Position numbers and translations under genes: made by a program | From: Bremia lactucae | Lineage: Eukaryota > Oomycota > Peronosporomycetes > Peronosporales > Peronosporaceae | Direction: 5' to 3' | Assembly: GCF_004359215.1 (NCBI RefSeq) | Contig: NC_090614.1 | Location: 3,208,686-3,248,091, forward strand | Length of the DNA: 39,406 nt | The notes under the pieces: generated by a model | Seen by the model: the letters and a program-made list of their open reading frames with translations, nothing else | Databases searched by the model: none | What the model was told of the DNA's origin: nothing | In this document: positions 10,487 to 20,773 of the stretch, in pieces | How the letters are laid out: each line of letters opens with the position of its first letter | Numbering within the stretch: the first letter of the stretch is position 1

Positions 10487-10735
10487 ACGATGCACACTAA
10501 AACATTTTGCTAAGCGACTTCACCTGCAAAGACTTTCCTCTTATCTTGTATATTTTGTTCGTGAGACAAGCCATATTCTTGGCAAGGATTGGGATCGTCG
10601 ACTGAGCTGTTGAGGCACTTCATTTATACAGAGTGGTTCAGATCAGTGGTTCTTGATTTCGGCCAGTCTCCACACAACTCAAGTGCTTTAATTTATGAAA
10701 CATTAATATTGGGGTGTACTCGTGGCAGTGGCCTT

Positions 10736-10908
10736 GATTTCATACTTGATCCATTCCAATTGCAATATTCATTATTTATTATTCGAAACAACCGGCGGTC
10801 GTCCGATTCGTCAAAAGTAAAGTGAACCCCGTTGCAGTTGTCGATACTAATGGATTTAAGTTTGATATTCTTAAAATGTCAAACTTCAAGACGTGATTTT
10901 TTCTGTCT
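10736..10908 (+). repeat. Dispersed repeat copy B, cut by an assembly gap
   Basis: Matches the minus strand of 580-712 (see there). It runs into the N gap at 10909, so its right end is unknown. Confidence 0.6.
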
Positions 10909-11008
10909 NNNNNNNNNNNNNNNNNNNNNNNNNNNNNNNNNNNNNNNNNNNNNNNNNNNNNNNNNNNNNNNNNNNNNNNNNNNNNNNNNNNNNNNNNNNN
11001 NNNNNNNN
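10909..11008. other. Assembly gap (100 N)
   Basis: Exactly 100 N, the usual placeholder for a gap of unknown length; frames crossing it are meaningless. Confidence 0.95.
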
Positions 11009-12130
11009 CGATCGGCAATCTTGGCGATTGTGGACTAATATCGACCTGCTGTTCATGCTGTCTGTGACGCCAGCGATTTTGCAATCGGCTGTGCGTTAAT
11101 GCAATATGACAGAGACTGCGGTGAGCGCGTCGTCTGTTATAAATTGCGTCAGCTCCAACCAGCTGAACGCGTAAATCCAGTGAATAACAAGGAACTCCTT
11201 GTCATAAAATACGCACTGGGTAAGCTTAGGGTCTTTCTCTTGGGAAATAGACCGTTCGTTGTGTATACAGACCATGCGTCCTTACGCACGGCCTTAAATA
11301 GTCCACACCTCTCGCAAAGAATGACGAGATGGATGTCGTTCTTTGCAAAGTGTAGCTTCTTCGTGTAATATAAACCAGGACGGCTAAACGCCGTCGCTGA
11401 TGCCCTTTCGCGCCGGCCTAATTTCAGGCGGCTACGCAAATCAATAGTAAGCATAATGCCACTGTTGCAACAATAAGTGTTATGCTGTCAACATTACTTA
11501 ACGACGTAAGAAGAGCTTATCAGGAAGATAAGGCTCTTCAAAAGTTGATGAATTACCTAAGAAATCCATTCCAACAATCCTTAAAGGACAGTCGAAATTG
11601 TATCGATCCTCAAGAGATCGCTACACAACACGCAATGATATACTGTATTACACAGCGATTGCTGGCGACATACCTCGTGTCGCCATACCCACCCATAATG
11701 ATTTGCGTTTAAGCATCATGTATAAGTGCCACGATGCACCAATAAATGGTCATCGTGAAAGTTAGTAGACTTATTTTACGATAAGTCGCGACTTTTATTG
11801 TCCACGCCAGCAGTATGAGTTCGTCCGCAAATACATACGTGCTTGCGAAGTTTTTCTACGAGTGAAGTCCAGTGCTTCATCTCGCGCTCTGTTACAACCT
11901 CTGCCTGCTCCGGCAGAGTGTTGGCAGTCCGTATTTATGGACTTTGTTTTATAAGGACGACGATCACAAAAATAATGGTATTCTTGCCTTTGTTGATCAT
12001 TTCAGCAAAACGGTACATCTTCCTGCATAACGGAGTCGATCATAGTCAAATACTGTGCTCGTGCCTTTGCTAACACTATTATCGAGGTTACTCCGTGAAC
12101 TGAAGGGACTCGCTCGTGCAAAGATTAATG
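11009..12130 (+). pseudogene. Gypsy RNase H and integrase fragment
   Basis: Begins in the RNase H domain (DASDFAIGCALMQYD near 11066, then ERVNPVNNKELLVIKYAL, VVYTDHASLRTAL, VADALSRRP near 11395). A zinc-binding H2C2 region follows (YKCHDAPINGHRG near 11720), then the integrase core start (CWQSVFMDFVF near 11920, FVDHFSKTVHLP near 11990). Multiple frameshifts and stops. The upstream RT is in or beyond the gap; after about 12130 I cannot follow the protein. Confidence 0.8.
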
Positions 12131-12639
12131 TAGCTCTTGCTCATCACGCCTTGACTCTTTACGGTCAATACGAAGGATACAAAAGTTAATTCAGTCAACA
12201 CTGAAGTAGACAAACTCAGTAATATTAATGCTATTACTGACTTTGATACGATACTGAAAGATGTCAGTCACAACTTGCGCACAATTTGTCAAATGGTCAC
12301 GAACGCATTATCGACCGTCACCGCTAACTCACGGCGACGAGATCGTTCGTGATCAATGTCGTCCCTCAAAAAGTAAAGGATGTGATCCCAAAATACGATG
12401 TTGATTCGTGTTCGTTAAACGAGGCGACCTGATTCTTCCTCTTCCTCCACATTCATTGACGGATTCGAGTGCCGAAAAGAGTAACCTTGCTGAACGCCTC
12501 TCGACATACCGTGAGGTAAAGGGGGTTCGAATGAGTTAGGGCTTGTGCAGTCGTGCGAACGATATAATCACAAGTAAGGCTATCGCACTCACTCATAGGA
12601 CATCCATACGCTTGGGCCCGCTCCAAGACATTTATCAGA

Positions 12640-14104
12640 TGGCCATTTTATGTATAAGAGGCAGGCATCGCCACGCGGCTTGACGCAGCCAATTTATGCA
12701 TGGCTCGTACTTACTGAGCCATGGCAATCCTATGATGACATCAAATTCGTCAATCAAATCTAGTTGGATGACATAATATCGGCCTGTTACCCTTTAACGT
12801 GTAATAATACCAAGTACACGATTCTTTACTGTTACAGATGCTCCTGTTGCTAGGCGCACCATCATCCTCGTTAGAAGGATATCGCGCTCAATAAATTTGA
12901 AGTTCTGATCTTCTAGCGACTGACGACGAATGAAATTGTTCGACGCCCCACATTCGACAGAGACATTATAGTCAATTGATATGTTACTATAAAAATCAAC
13001 GTGATAAGGTTAACCTTATCACCTGGGGCAGCTACAAACAATGTTTGTGTGTGAGGACAACTTTTGCTTGACGTTGCTGGATTAGTAGGGCGCTTCGCAC
13101 CTAATGACCCCGATCGCTTTTTGACGATCCGCCTTGCCATTGCGATTTCGCAATCGAGGTCGATCTTTTCACTCAGTGTTTCTAGGTACTGGGTTTAAAG
13201 GGCACTTCCTTTATAGGCATAGTGATCCGTTTATTTACAACGATTGCATTTATGCAATCGATTGTGACTTAAAAGCGAGGTTTCTCGCTCTCCACTTACG
13301 AGAGGCCCATAGGCTCTGGACCTCCGTATTCTCGTCGTCTCGAAGGGCGCTAAGCTCCGGAGTGGACGAAAGTCTGTTTAAGACTGAAATCTTCCTGTTC
13401 CGCTATAGATATAGCTTGGTCAAGCGTCTCTAGTTCGAGCCGGAATAGGTGAGCCTTGACAGGACCGTCTACAAGACCTTTTGAAACACACGGTTACATG
13501 TGTTTTTTCATGTGTTCGATGACTCACGATACAACTTACAAGAAATTGTGTATGCTGGCAAAGCGTGAAGATCAAGCTTGCGGGCAAAAGCCACGGCTTA
13601 ATCTCAGGTGCAAGACGAGACATTTTATTGTATGCACTCCCTGGGTGGTACCCACCGAAGCAGAAGACCACACAAACTATATTACGATGGCTTGCGCCGT
13701 CGTCATCACTACGCACAGGGATAATTGCGGGTGACGGCACGGGAGACGGTGCTGGCGATGAGGATTCGTCCTCATCGTCTGAACTAAACATGCTATAGCA
13801 ACGCTATTAGCACGACTACCCGATTGAGCCCCCTCATTCGATGACTCATAGCCAGTCGCCTGACGACGTCCATGAGTGTCCGCTCGTCGGATTCGCATTC
13901 GCAGTGGATTGCCAAAGAGGGGCCGCTCTCACGTGGTGACTCACCACGTGCACCCGCATCATTTAGTGTTTCGGGAGAAGATGATGCTATGATAAGGTAA
14001 GACGTAATGTCTGCCGCAAGAGACAATAATGCGTCGCCCGTGGCTGCATTTACCGCAGACAAAGGTTCCGCACTATTCGCTGACCACATGGACTCGTTAA
14101 CCAT
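12640..14104 (-). pseudogene. Gypsy gag and aspartic protease fragment, facing the pol fragment
   Basis: Minus-strand reading from 14104: MVNESMWSANSAEPLSAVN (possible gag start), an acidic/Ser-Pro part near 13790, then the gag block ELETLDQAISIAEQEDFSLK near 13400 and PEPMG near 13320. The retropepsin follows: VECGASNNFIRRQSL near 12950 (Cys where the catalytic Asp is expected), RLATGASVTVKNRV and FDVIIGLPWLSKYEP near 12730. Several frameshifts. Everything downstream of the protease is missing, and the neighbouring pol fragment is on the other strand. Confidence 0.75.
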
Positions 14105-14219
14105 GCGATAGAATTAAAAATGATGGCTCTGACGAATCAACATCATTTTCACTTATGTGACCTTATAGTGATCACTCTATTCAATGACAGTCAGAGTGAT
14201 TGTTGTTTAAGGGAAGAGG

Positions 14220-14625
14220 TGTATCATTACATGAAATCAACACTTAAAAGTTGTTCATTGATATATTATCTAAAAGGTAGATAGTATTTGGAGAATATTA
14301 CTTGATGTAGTAATATTCTGAAAGCTTATCCATTGGTAGATATATGCCATTATATCTACTTGCTCTGCGGTCCAGTCAGCGCTAGACGCGCGCAAAGAGA
14401 AAGATAGATAAGACTGAATAACATGTTTTGTATTAGTGTATAATGAGTTCGTATTAAATAGATGGAAACAGAAGAGCTAAATTATATTATTTAAAGTTTA
14501 CGTTTAACCCTCTTTTAAGCAAGTGTTTTAAAGAGTCTTCCTCGACACGTGCGGCACCACTCGCACTGAGGCAGCGCGAAGTGGACTTGTACTGATGCAG
14601 TACAAATCAGTAGTGCCCCGTTACA
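14220..14625 (+). repeat. LTR, TGTAACGGGG family, diverged subtype
   Basis: Starts inside the family at TGTATCATTACATG (the terminal TGTAACGGGG bases are lost) and ends CCCCGTTACA. Preceded at 14180-14219 by a sequence like the inverse of 15160-15197, including the purine run AAGGGAAGAGG. That suggests a 3' LTR of a plus-sense element. Confidence 0.75.
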
Positions 14626-14709
14626 GTGCATGTCGGCAGTGCGCCGTCGCAATGAGCATGTTAGCTCATAAATCGATTTGAAATCGAAAGTGTCAAGCAG
14701 AACGCTAAC

Positions 14710-15159
14710 TGTAACGGGGCACTACGACTTGTACTGTTTCAGTACAAGTCCACTTCACACTGCTTCAGTTGTGAGTGGTGCCTTTCGTTAGGTAACGTAC
14801 GCTGTACGTATAGAGGAAGACTTCTCTTTAAGACAAGTTAACTTAAGAGGGTAAAATAAAAACTCTATTAATATAGTTAAGTGTCTCTTAATTCATCTTT
14901 GTAAATGCACTTAACTATAAACTAATACTAAACATGTAAATGAATTCGTATCTATCTTATCTTGTAACTCTCTTTGATTACTTCTACAGCTGATTAGTCT
15001 GCGGAATAAATAGACATAATGGTCTATACCTATTTATGGATAAGAATTCAGGGTATTACTATATAAAGTAATATCCTCCAAATATTATCTACCTTTTAGA
15101 TAATATATTAATTAACAACCTTTAAGTGTTAATTTCATGTAACGATACACCCCGTTACA
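14710..15159 (-). repeat. LTR, TGTAACGGGG family
   Basis: 450 bp, TGTAACGGGG...CCCCGTTACA, in the same orientation as 1243-1694. On the minus strand the bases at 15160-15180 read as a purine-rich run (TTTAAGGGAGGGGTGA) directly before TGTAACGGGG. So this looks like the 3' LTR of a minus-sense element whose body is in the gap. Confidence 0.85.
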
Positions 15160-15180
15160 TCACCCCTCCCTTAAACGACA
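15160..15180 (-). promoter_or_regulatory. Polypurine tract of the TGTAACGGGG-family element
   Basis: Minus strand AAGGGAGGGGTGA directly before the LTR. A diverged copy of the same stretch and about 20 more bases precedes the LTR at 14220. This fixes the sense of the LTR family. Confidence 0.55.
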
Positions 15181-15197
15181 ATCACTCTGAATGTCAT

Positions 15198-15297
15198 NNN
15201 NNNNNNNNNNNNNNNNNNNNNNNNNNNNNNNNNNNNNNNNNNNNNNNNNNNNNNNNNNNNNNNNNNNNNNNNNNNNNNNNNNNNNNNNNNNNNNNNN
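15198..15297. other. Assembly gap (100 N)
   Basis: Exactly 100 N, flanked on both sides by LTR-family sequence in the same orientation; the missing piece is probably an element body or a collapsed repeat. Confidence 0.95.
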
Positions 15298-15456
15298 GCG
15301 GAATAAATAGATATAATGGCCTATACCTATTTATGGATAAGAATTCAGGACATTACTATGTAAAGTAATAACCTCCAAATATTATCTACCTTTTAGATAA
15401 TATATTAATTAACAGCCTTCAAGTGTTAATTTCATGTAACGATACACCCCGTTACA
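15298..15456 (-). repeat. LTR fragment, TGTAACGGGG family
   Basis: Matches the right-hand 160 bases of the LTR at 14710-15159 (from GCGGAATAAATAG to CCCCGTTACA); the left part is in the gap. Confidence 0.85.
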
Positions 15457-15676
15457 TGTTTTGTATTAGTTTATAATTAAGTTAGTTTTTATAAAGATAG
15501 AAACAAAAGACCTTAAATATATTATATACAGTTTACTTTTTATCCTCTTTAAAGCAAGTGTTTTTCTCTGCACGTACTAGTTAGTGTACGTGAAGTGACG
15601 TGTGGCACCACTTGCACATGAGCAGTGCAAAGTGGACTTGTACTGAAGCAGCAAAAGTTCGCAGTGCCCCGTTACA
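15457..15676 (+). repeat. LTR fragment, opposite orientation
   Basis: Matches the right two thirds of the LTR at 14220-14625 (TGTTTTGTATTAGT... to CCCCGTTACA), with no gap between it and the preceding fragment. Confidence 0.8.
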
Positions 15677-15807
15677 CTAAATCCACTAATGAATAAGCTT
15701 TCCAAATATTACTATGTAAAGTAATATTCCCAAAAATTATCTACCTTTTCAATGATACATTAATAACTTTTAAGTGTTGATTTCATGTAACAATACACCT
15801 CGTTACA
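15677..15807 (-). repeat. LTR fragment, TGTAACGGGG family
   Basis: Matches the end of a minus-sense LTR (AATAAGCTTTCCAAATATTAC... to CTCGTTACA), closest to the subtype at 14220-14625. Confidence 0.8.
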
Positions 15808-16972
15808 GCATTGCGAAAGGCGTTTATTTGGCCCGTTAATTACATGTGACTGTTGTTATTTTTACTCGCCGTTAGCCTTTAATATCGAATTTGAACACTG
15901 TAGCACCAATTATGATATTGCTGCTGTCTTATCAAAAAAAAACTCCTTGCGATCGAAGCGGCAATTCCCTGCGAAGTTGACATATTTGCGCTATGAAAAA
16001 GCCAAAGCCCTATCATCAAGATTGCATTTAACACGCTGCGATGTTCAGACTTATCCTACGATCATTTTTCCTCGAACCTTTATGACGTCAAAATACTATT
16101 AGTGCTGTCACTAATACATGCGTGGCTTGAGAATACTCCTAGAAATTTGGGACAATTTTAACGTGAAAGAGAAGCCGAACCAGAAATTTTATTAAAATGC
16201 AAAGTTCTATTATAGAAATCAATCAATGTGCATTCAATAATAGTAATTGTTGCAATCGAATATTCTATTGAAATAGTAATGACCTATAGCGCTGTCCTTT
16301 ATTTGTTTGGCCAACAAAAGTTACACCTTTTCTTTTAATATCAACACTTTACTAGCTAGAAATGCGTGCTTGCCATGTAGGTGCCTCAATTTTCGTGGGT
16401 TGTGGTATATACAGTCGGGGCTGATTCAAGGAGGTACGACATCGCCCTCCATTGTTGGCTGGTATCGATGCGAGCCAATCCCGAAGCGCCGCTTTAAGAA
16501 ATTTATTTTCCAAAGCCTAGAATCCCAGGTACCAAACGTTGCCAGCTGGCCGAGCCGAAACCCCAAGAGGCGGAATTTATTTCAGACATACTGAAATGAA
16601 TCTCAATTTTTAACTTACAGGTGTCTCTCGAATACTTATCCCTTAAAACGTATAACCCTGCAAACTTATAGAATTCGACAACGACCGTGGTCCTTCTATG
16701 GTCTTATAACTTACAACTTACATCAACCCGCTAACTAATACCTTGTGAAAACGAATACAAAAAATGCGAACAGTTATCCGAAAGAGAACTATATCTCACA
16801 TCTCCGAGACACTTTGCCATACCGTAATAAAACGCGGCGATGTCTCGCTGATGTCGTTTACGAAATTTATTTCTGGCAAGTGCGTACCTAGTGAATCTCG
16901 AGATTCGTACCACGTTGAAGTTCATCACTCGACAACAAACTTGGAATATATAGGCCCTTTGAAACCCCTTTC
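15808..16972. other. Intergenic stretch, no supported gene
   Basis: AT-rich sequence. A 95-codon frame at 16307-16594 has no recognisable motif and I do not support it. No repeats recognised. Confidence 0.5.
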
Positions 16973-17533
16973 ATGTGCTCGATGCCTCTGCCTTTCGAAT
17001 CCACGCCACATCTTGAGAGCATTCACGATCGAGCCATTGAACCCATGAAGCGCCATGGGCTTAGCCACGGCTTTCAAGGGACGCTTTCTCAAGCGAGACA
17101 CCTTGAAAAGCAAGAGCTTCGAAAAACGAGCCTGTTGCCTCCTTCGGCCGAGACAACGTCATCGCTTGTGAAGCTAACGGCACTGAATGACGCAACGTTA
17201 CTGTGTCGTGAGAAACAACATCGCGAGGCGTGGTGTAGCACCAGAGCTCGGGTGCCTTGTTCGCCACCCGTTCCTATTCCACAGCACCACTGCCACGATG
17301 GAAGGAAACACGATGCTTGTAAGAGCGTGTCACCGAGGGAGTCACCGTGTTGGGATGATGTTTCGTGGATGTCCAAATTCGCGCCTGGAAGCAAGAAACA
17401 CTCGTTTTTGCTCGAGTGTCGAACAAAGTCGGTAGCAGATACGAGAAAGGAAGTTTTCGATAGTCCACGGAACTCCGAGGACCAGAGCAACGAGCCGCAC
17501 GACGGAGGTGTCTTTCAAATGGACGATTTGTAG
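16973..17533 (+). CDS. Hypothetical protein, 186 residues
   Basis: ATG at 16973, TAG at 17531; the frame is open upstream to about 16910 without another ATG. The product is hydrophilic and rich in Ser, Lys, Glu and His, without a signal peptide or membrane segment, and with no domain I recognise. The opposite strand has a 133-codon frame over the same bases (17089-17490), so one of the two may be chance. The plus frame has the more protein-like composition. I am unsure it is expressed. Confidence 0.4.
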   Translation: MCSMPLPFESTPHLESIHDRAIEPMKRHGLSHGFQGTLSQARHLEKQELRKTSLLPPSAETTSSLVKLTALNDATLLCREKQHREAWCSTRARVPCSPPVPIPQHHCHDGRKHDACKSVSPRESPCWDDVSWMSKFAPGSKKHSFLLECRTKSVADTRKEVFDSPRNSEDQSNEPHDGGVFQMDDL

Positions 17534-18201
17534 CTCCAAGAGCAACAAGGAGTCATGGTGCACGATTTTGAAGTGCGTCAAAATGTTATTTTTATTGTCT
17601 CTTGCCGTTCCTCGAGAGGCTTGAAAAGCTTCGTAGTTTAGAGAGCGATACGATTTAGTTGCCACACTGCATGAGATTTGGCGTTGCCATTTGAGATTGC
17701 AAATGGAAAGCATCAAATTGATCAATTATGAGCTTGGACTATAAAAAAATCAGAAAGCCCCCAGATCTGGTACTAATTTTAGGTTTTCGATTTTTTTCCG
17801 CTCGGTAATTGCCGAATCGAAACTTTTTTCGTGTTCACGTTTTTAATTCGTTTCGAGTTGACTTAAGAAGCGTTTTATCGATCTGTCAAGATCGGACCTT
17901 TATTTAAAAACACCTGTGACAGAAAACCAATCTGTCGCTATAGAGACTGCTTGGGTTTCTAGGCGCATCTAAATTCGCAATTGCATATGTTAATGGCAAA
18001 TAATTCACTGCGCTTGATATCATCACACGGGTTTATTTTGTTTCTGACAGAATAGTTATACCTAAGAAAAGAGCTGAATAGGAATTTTTTAGGCATATTT
18101 ATTTAGGCCAATCATTTAGCCTTCAAGGACGCGGCTTTCGGAGCATATTCTCATTTTCATTCATTTCAAGAGCGTAAGAGAAGTGAAGCCATCTGAATAA
18201 A

Positions 18202-19512
18202 ATGGCCATCTCTCGTCACCATTTAACTATCCTGGAGAAGAACCAACTTCGCGCACACCATCGGGAGCGGCCAGATCTGACACAAGAGCAGCTACGAGAA
18301 TGGATACATGGAAACTTTGGCAAGTGGATCGGGCGCTCGACCATCGGGAAACTCGTGAGCACGCCCGATGAAGTGTGTGCAAATCCTTTGGCCAAACGCG
18401 TCCAGAGTGGCCGCTATCCTGAAATGGAGGCGGAGCTGTTTAATTACATAATGACAATGCAGAGCGAAGAGCCCGGGGACGAGCCCCTTCGAGACGACCA
18501 TTCCATTTGTAGTGAAGGTCCGTTATGGATCAAAGCGAATGAAATCCTTAAGCGTACGAAAGGGTCCAACCAGTCGGTATCGTTAGGTTGGGTGCAAAGA
18601 TTTAAGAAACGCCATGGACTGCATCGATCGCAACGAATTGTGAAAAAACATCGCACGATGGAAAATGCTCTTAAAGACGATGGCGCTTCCGACCCAATAC
18701 TGAACACGGCTCTTGAACCAAAGTACGAAGACGCAAGTTTATTTAATTGTACTCCTGAGGATCGGCGGAACGAAGACGAAGCCATTCACGACAATGTAGC
18801 CATGATCCCATTGGCACCCAAGAGTGGTACGATGGGACCTAACGTCAAGCGAAAGCATTTTGTGGCAGCAAATGACATTTTATTGCTTTCTCACGTACTG
18901 GACACAAAACCGTGGACTTTTGCCAATTTCATGGACGGGTGGCAACAAGTCTGTGACCAATTGCGTCAGCACGTAGACTTTAATTTAGACAAGACTGCTG
19001 GCGCATGCCAAGCGCGTGTCGTGTTGCTATTGGATCATTTGCGTGCTGGAAATGTCATGGCATTGCAAAAGTCCGGCACAATGGACGAATACGAACGCAA
19101 ACACGAATTGTTGCTTCAAGTCCAAGCCATGGTCGACGCTCATAACGAAAGCCAAGAACAATTTCGTAACCAAAGTGGTAGTTTCTTACGTTCGTCTCAC
19201 ATTACACAGCACGAAGCTGCGGTTGTGAAAGTGGGCGAAGTGGCCGCGGCAATTGCAGCTACCGAGGCGGCCGGAGAAGTCGAGCGGGATGGTCAACGCC
19301 GCTTAGACTTGCTTGAGATCAAAATGGAACGTGAACTTGCGGAACAGCGACGATATGCTGACGAACAAGTGCGCCAGCTTGAACGGTTGCAACGTGCACA
19401 GCTGGAAGCGCAGCAAAACCAGCACGCTCAGCTATTAGCTGCTATTCAGCAACAGCAAATCATGATGCTCGACCTCATGAAATCTGTGGCAACTAATTTG
19501 AAAAAAGACTAG
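18202..19512 (+). CDS. CENP-B-type HTH protein with Myb-like domain and C-terminal coiled coil
   Basis: Single-exon frame, 436 residues, ATG in AAAATGGCC. Residues about 5-58 are a Psq/CENP-B N-terminal helix-turn-helix (LTILEKNQLRAHHRERPDLTQ, then IGRSTIGKLVS). Residues about 72-150 are the second CENP-B/Tc5 HTH (MEAELFNYI, LWIKANEIL, VSLGWVQRFKKRHGLHR), ending in a basic patch. Residues 155-215 are an acidic linker. Residues 217-320 form an all-helical Myb/SANT-like block with conserved Trp/Phe (KPWTFANFMDGWQQVCDQL). Residues about 340-430 are a long Glu/Gln/Arg coiled coil. There is no DDE transposase core, so it looks like a domesticated DNA-binding module, probably a nuclear factor that multimerises. 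Target sites are unknown. Its stop lies 45 bases from the stop of the convergent pseudouridine synthase. Confidence 0.85.
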   Translation: MAISRHHLTILEKNQLRAHHRERPDLTQEQLREWIHGNFGKWIGRSTIGKLVSTPDEVCANPLAKRVQSGRYPEMEAELFNYIMTMQSEEPGDEPLRDDHSICSEGPLWIKANEILKRTKGSNQSVSLGWVQRFKKRHGLHRSQRIVKKHRTMENALKDDGASDPILNTALEPKYEDASLFNCTPEDRRNEDEAIHDNVAMIPLAPKSGTMGPNVKRKHFVAANDILLLSHVLDTKPWTFANFMDGWQQVCDQLRQHVDFNLDKTAGACQARVVLLLDHLRAGNVMALQKSGTMDEYERKHELLLQVQAMVDAHNESQEQFRNQSGSFLRSSHITQHEAAVVKVGEVAAAIAATEAAGEVERDGQRRLDLLEIKMERELAEQRRYADEQVRQLERLQRAQLEAQQNQHAQLLAAIQQQQIMMLDLMKSVATNLKKD

Positions 19513-19557
19513 AAAGAAAAAAGGGGTTGCATTTTTTTGGATTGTGATTTTGAAACT

Positions 19558-20523
19558 TTATATTTTGCATGACACATCGATAATTTGTCCACTGGCAAAT
19601 GGATGGGGAAAGCGCATGCGCTTGGCGTGGAGATACATGCGATCGGCGGAAATGGTGCCGTATTTGGTGTCTCCGAGAATTGGGGCACGTAAAACTTGAG
19701 CGCAGTGGATGCGCAGCTGATGCTTGCGTCCCGTGTACGGTCGTAGTTGCAGCCAAGTTCTGTTGGGGGATTCCCTTTCTTTCCAAACTTGTTCTACAAC
19801 TGTATGCGCGGATTTGCCACGAATTGGCACATTAATTTTGCGTCCCTCCAATTGTTTCAATCGCTTAAACGAATTTGACGCAACAAGCGCCGCATATGTC
19901 TTGTGAACAGCGCCACGACGCAACAATTCAGAGAACTTGGTAGCGGCAAGACGAGAGCGCGCAAGCACTAATAACCCTGACGTTTCTTTGTCGAGTCGAT
20001 GGACAGTTCGTAGCTGTTGTGGCTCAAGGTTTTGGCCGCCAGGAAGGCCACTTAATAAATATTTTGCTATCCACGGCAAATACTGCGCTAATGACTCGAC
20101 TACATTCGAACCATCTTGCACGGCTAATCCGTGTGGCTTATTAAGCACCAAAAACTGCGCGTCCTTGTACACAATGCGCTGCTGGAGCTGTTGTAGTCTT
20201 GTCTTGCCATGTGCTGTCAATGGAGTGTCGTTCAATATTAATTTTTGACCAATTAGAGGCTGCAACTGTGATATGTGAATTTGGGCATCAATGGCCACAA
20301 TCGAGCCCTCGGTCAAAAACGAGTTGGCTGGCGTCGCTTGTGAACTCGATTCGGTAATATGCTCCAATCGGATCTTGCGCTTGCGCAATAGCGCCTGCAG
20401 AAAACTTTGCGATAGTCCTGGATAGAGATTTCGTAGCCAGCGGTCTAGACGCTGCTCGCAGTCCTCTGCACGGACAATGTGCCGCACCCAGCGATGATCC
20501 GGACTCGACAATTTTTTCGTCAT
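19558..20523 (-). CDS. RluA-family RNA pseudouridine synthase
   Basis: 321 residues from the ATG at 20523; the frame stays open upstream to about 20637 but has no earlier ATG, so a longer form would need an upstream exon. Residues about 20-85 are an S4 RNA-binding domain (EQRLDRWLRNLYPGLSQSFLQ, KRKIRL). The catalytic domain has LNKPHGLAVQDG (127-138), HRLDKETSGLLVLARS with catalytic Asp178, VHKTYAALV, and RPYTGRKHQLRIH near the end. The family turns uridine into pseudouridine in rRNA, tRNA or mRNA. The S4-plus-RluA layout is like bacterial RluC/RluD and eukaryotic RPUSD proteins. Mitochondrial action is plausible but no clear targeting peptide is visible. It appears intact and is tail-to-tail with the CENP-B-HTH gene. 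Confidence 0.9.
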   Translation of the reverse strand: MTKKLSSPDHRWVRHIVRAEDCEQRLDRWLRNLYPGLSQSFLQALLRKRKIRLEHITESSSQATPANSFLTEGSIVAIDAQIHISQLQPLIGQKLILNDTPLTAHGKTRLQQLQQRIVYKDAQFLVLNKPHGLAVQDGSNVVESLAQYLPWIAKYLLSGLPGGQNLEPQQLRTVHRLDKETSGLLVLARSRLAATKFSELLRRGAVHKTYAALVASNSFKRLKQLEGRKINVPIRGKSAHTVVEQVWKERESPNRTWLQLRPYTGRKHQLRIHCAQVLRAPILGDTKYGTISADRMYLHAKRMRFPHPFASGQIIDVSCKI

Positions 20524-20773
20524 GACAATGATTAGTTCTCCTGTTTTGTACAGATTAAGAGACTTGTGCTCGTCACCAGGAAAGTTTGTCGATAAAATAG
20601 CGTTAGCCTTAAGGCGACATATTGCATTGAAACGCAAATGACTATTTTGTAATTTCTGTAACCCTCGTAGGATACAAAATGACGTTTAATAGTCTACCAT
20701 GGACCAGATAGCTAGAAGCTAGAATGGCAAAATAACATTGGCGTGCACACCTTGCGGAAGGCAGTTTGTAATC

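Noticed and set aside
10832..11099. Frames running through the N block
   Set aside because: They include 34 unknown residues from the assembly gap and are not real coding evidence.
13420..13791. Acidic Ser/Pro-rich minus frame considered as a secreted effector
   Set aside because: Lies in frame order with gag and protease of a Gypsy fragment; no signal peptide or RXLR-like motif.
17089..17490. 133-codon minus-strand frame
   Set aside because: Overlaps the 186-codon plus frame; Cys/Ser-rich, no motif. Cannot exclude it, but less protein-like.
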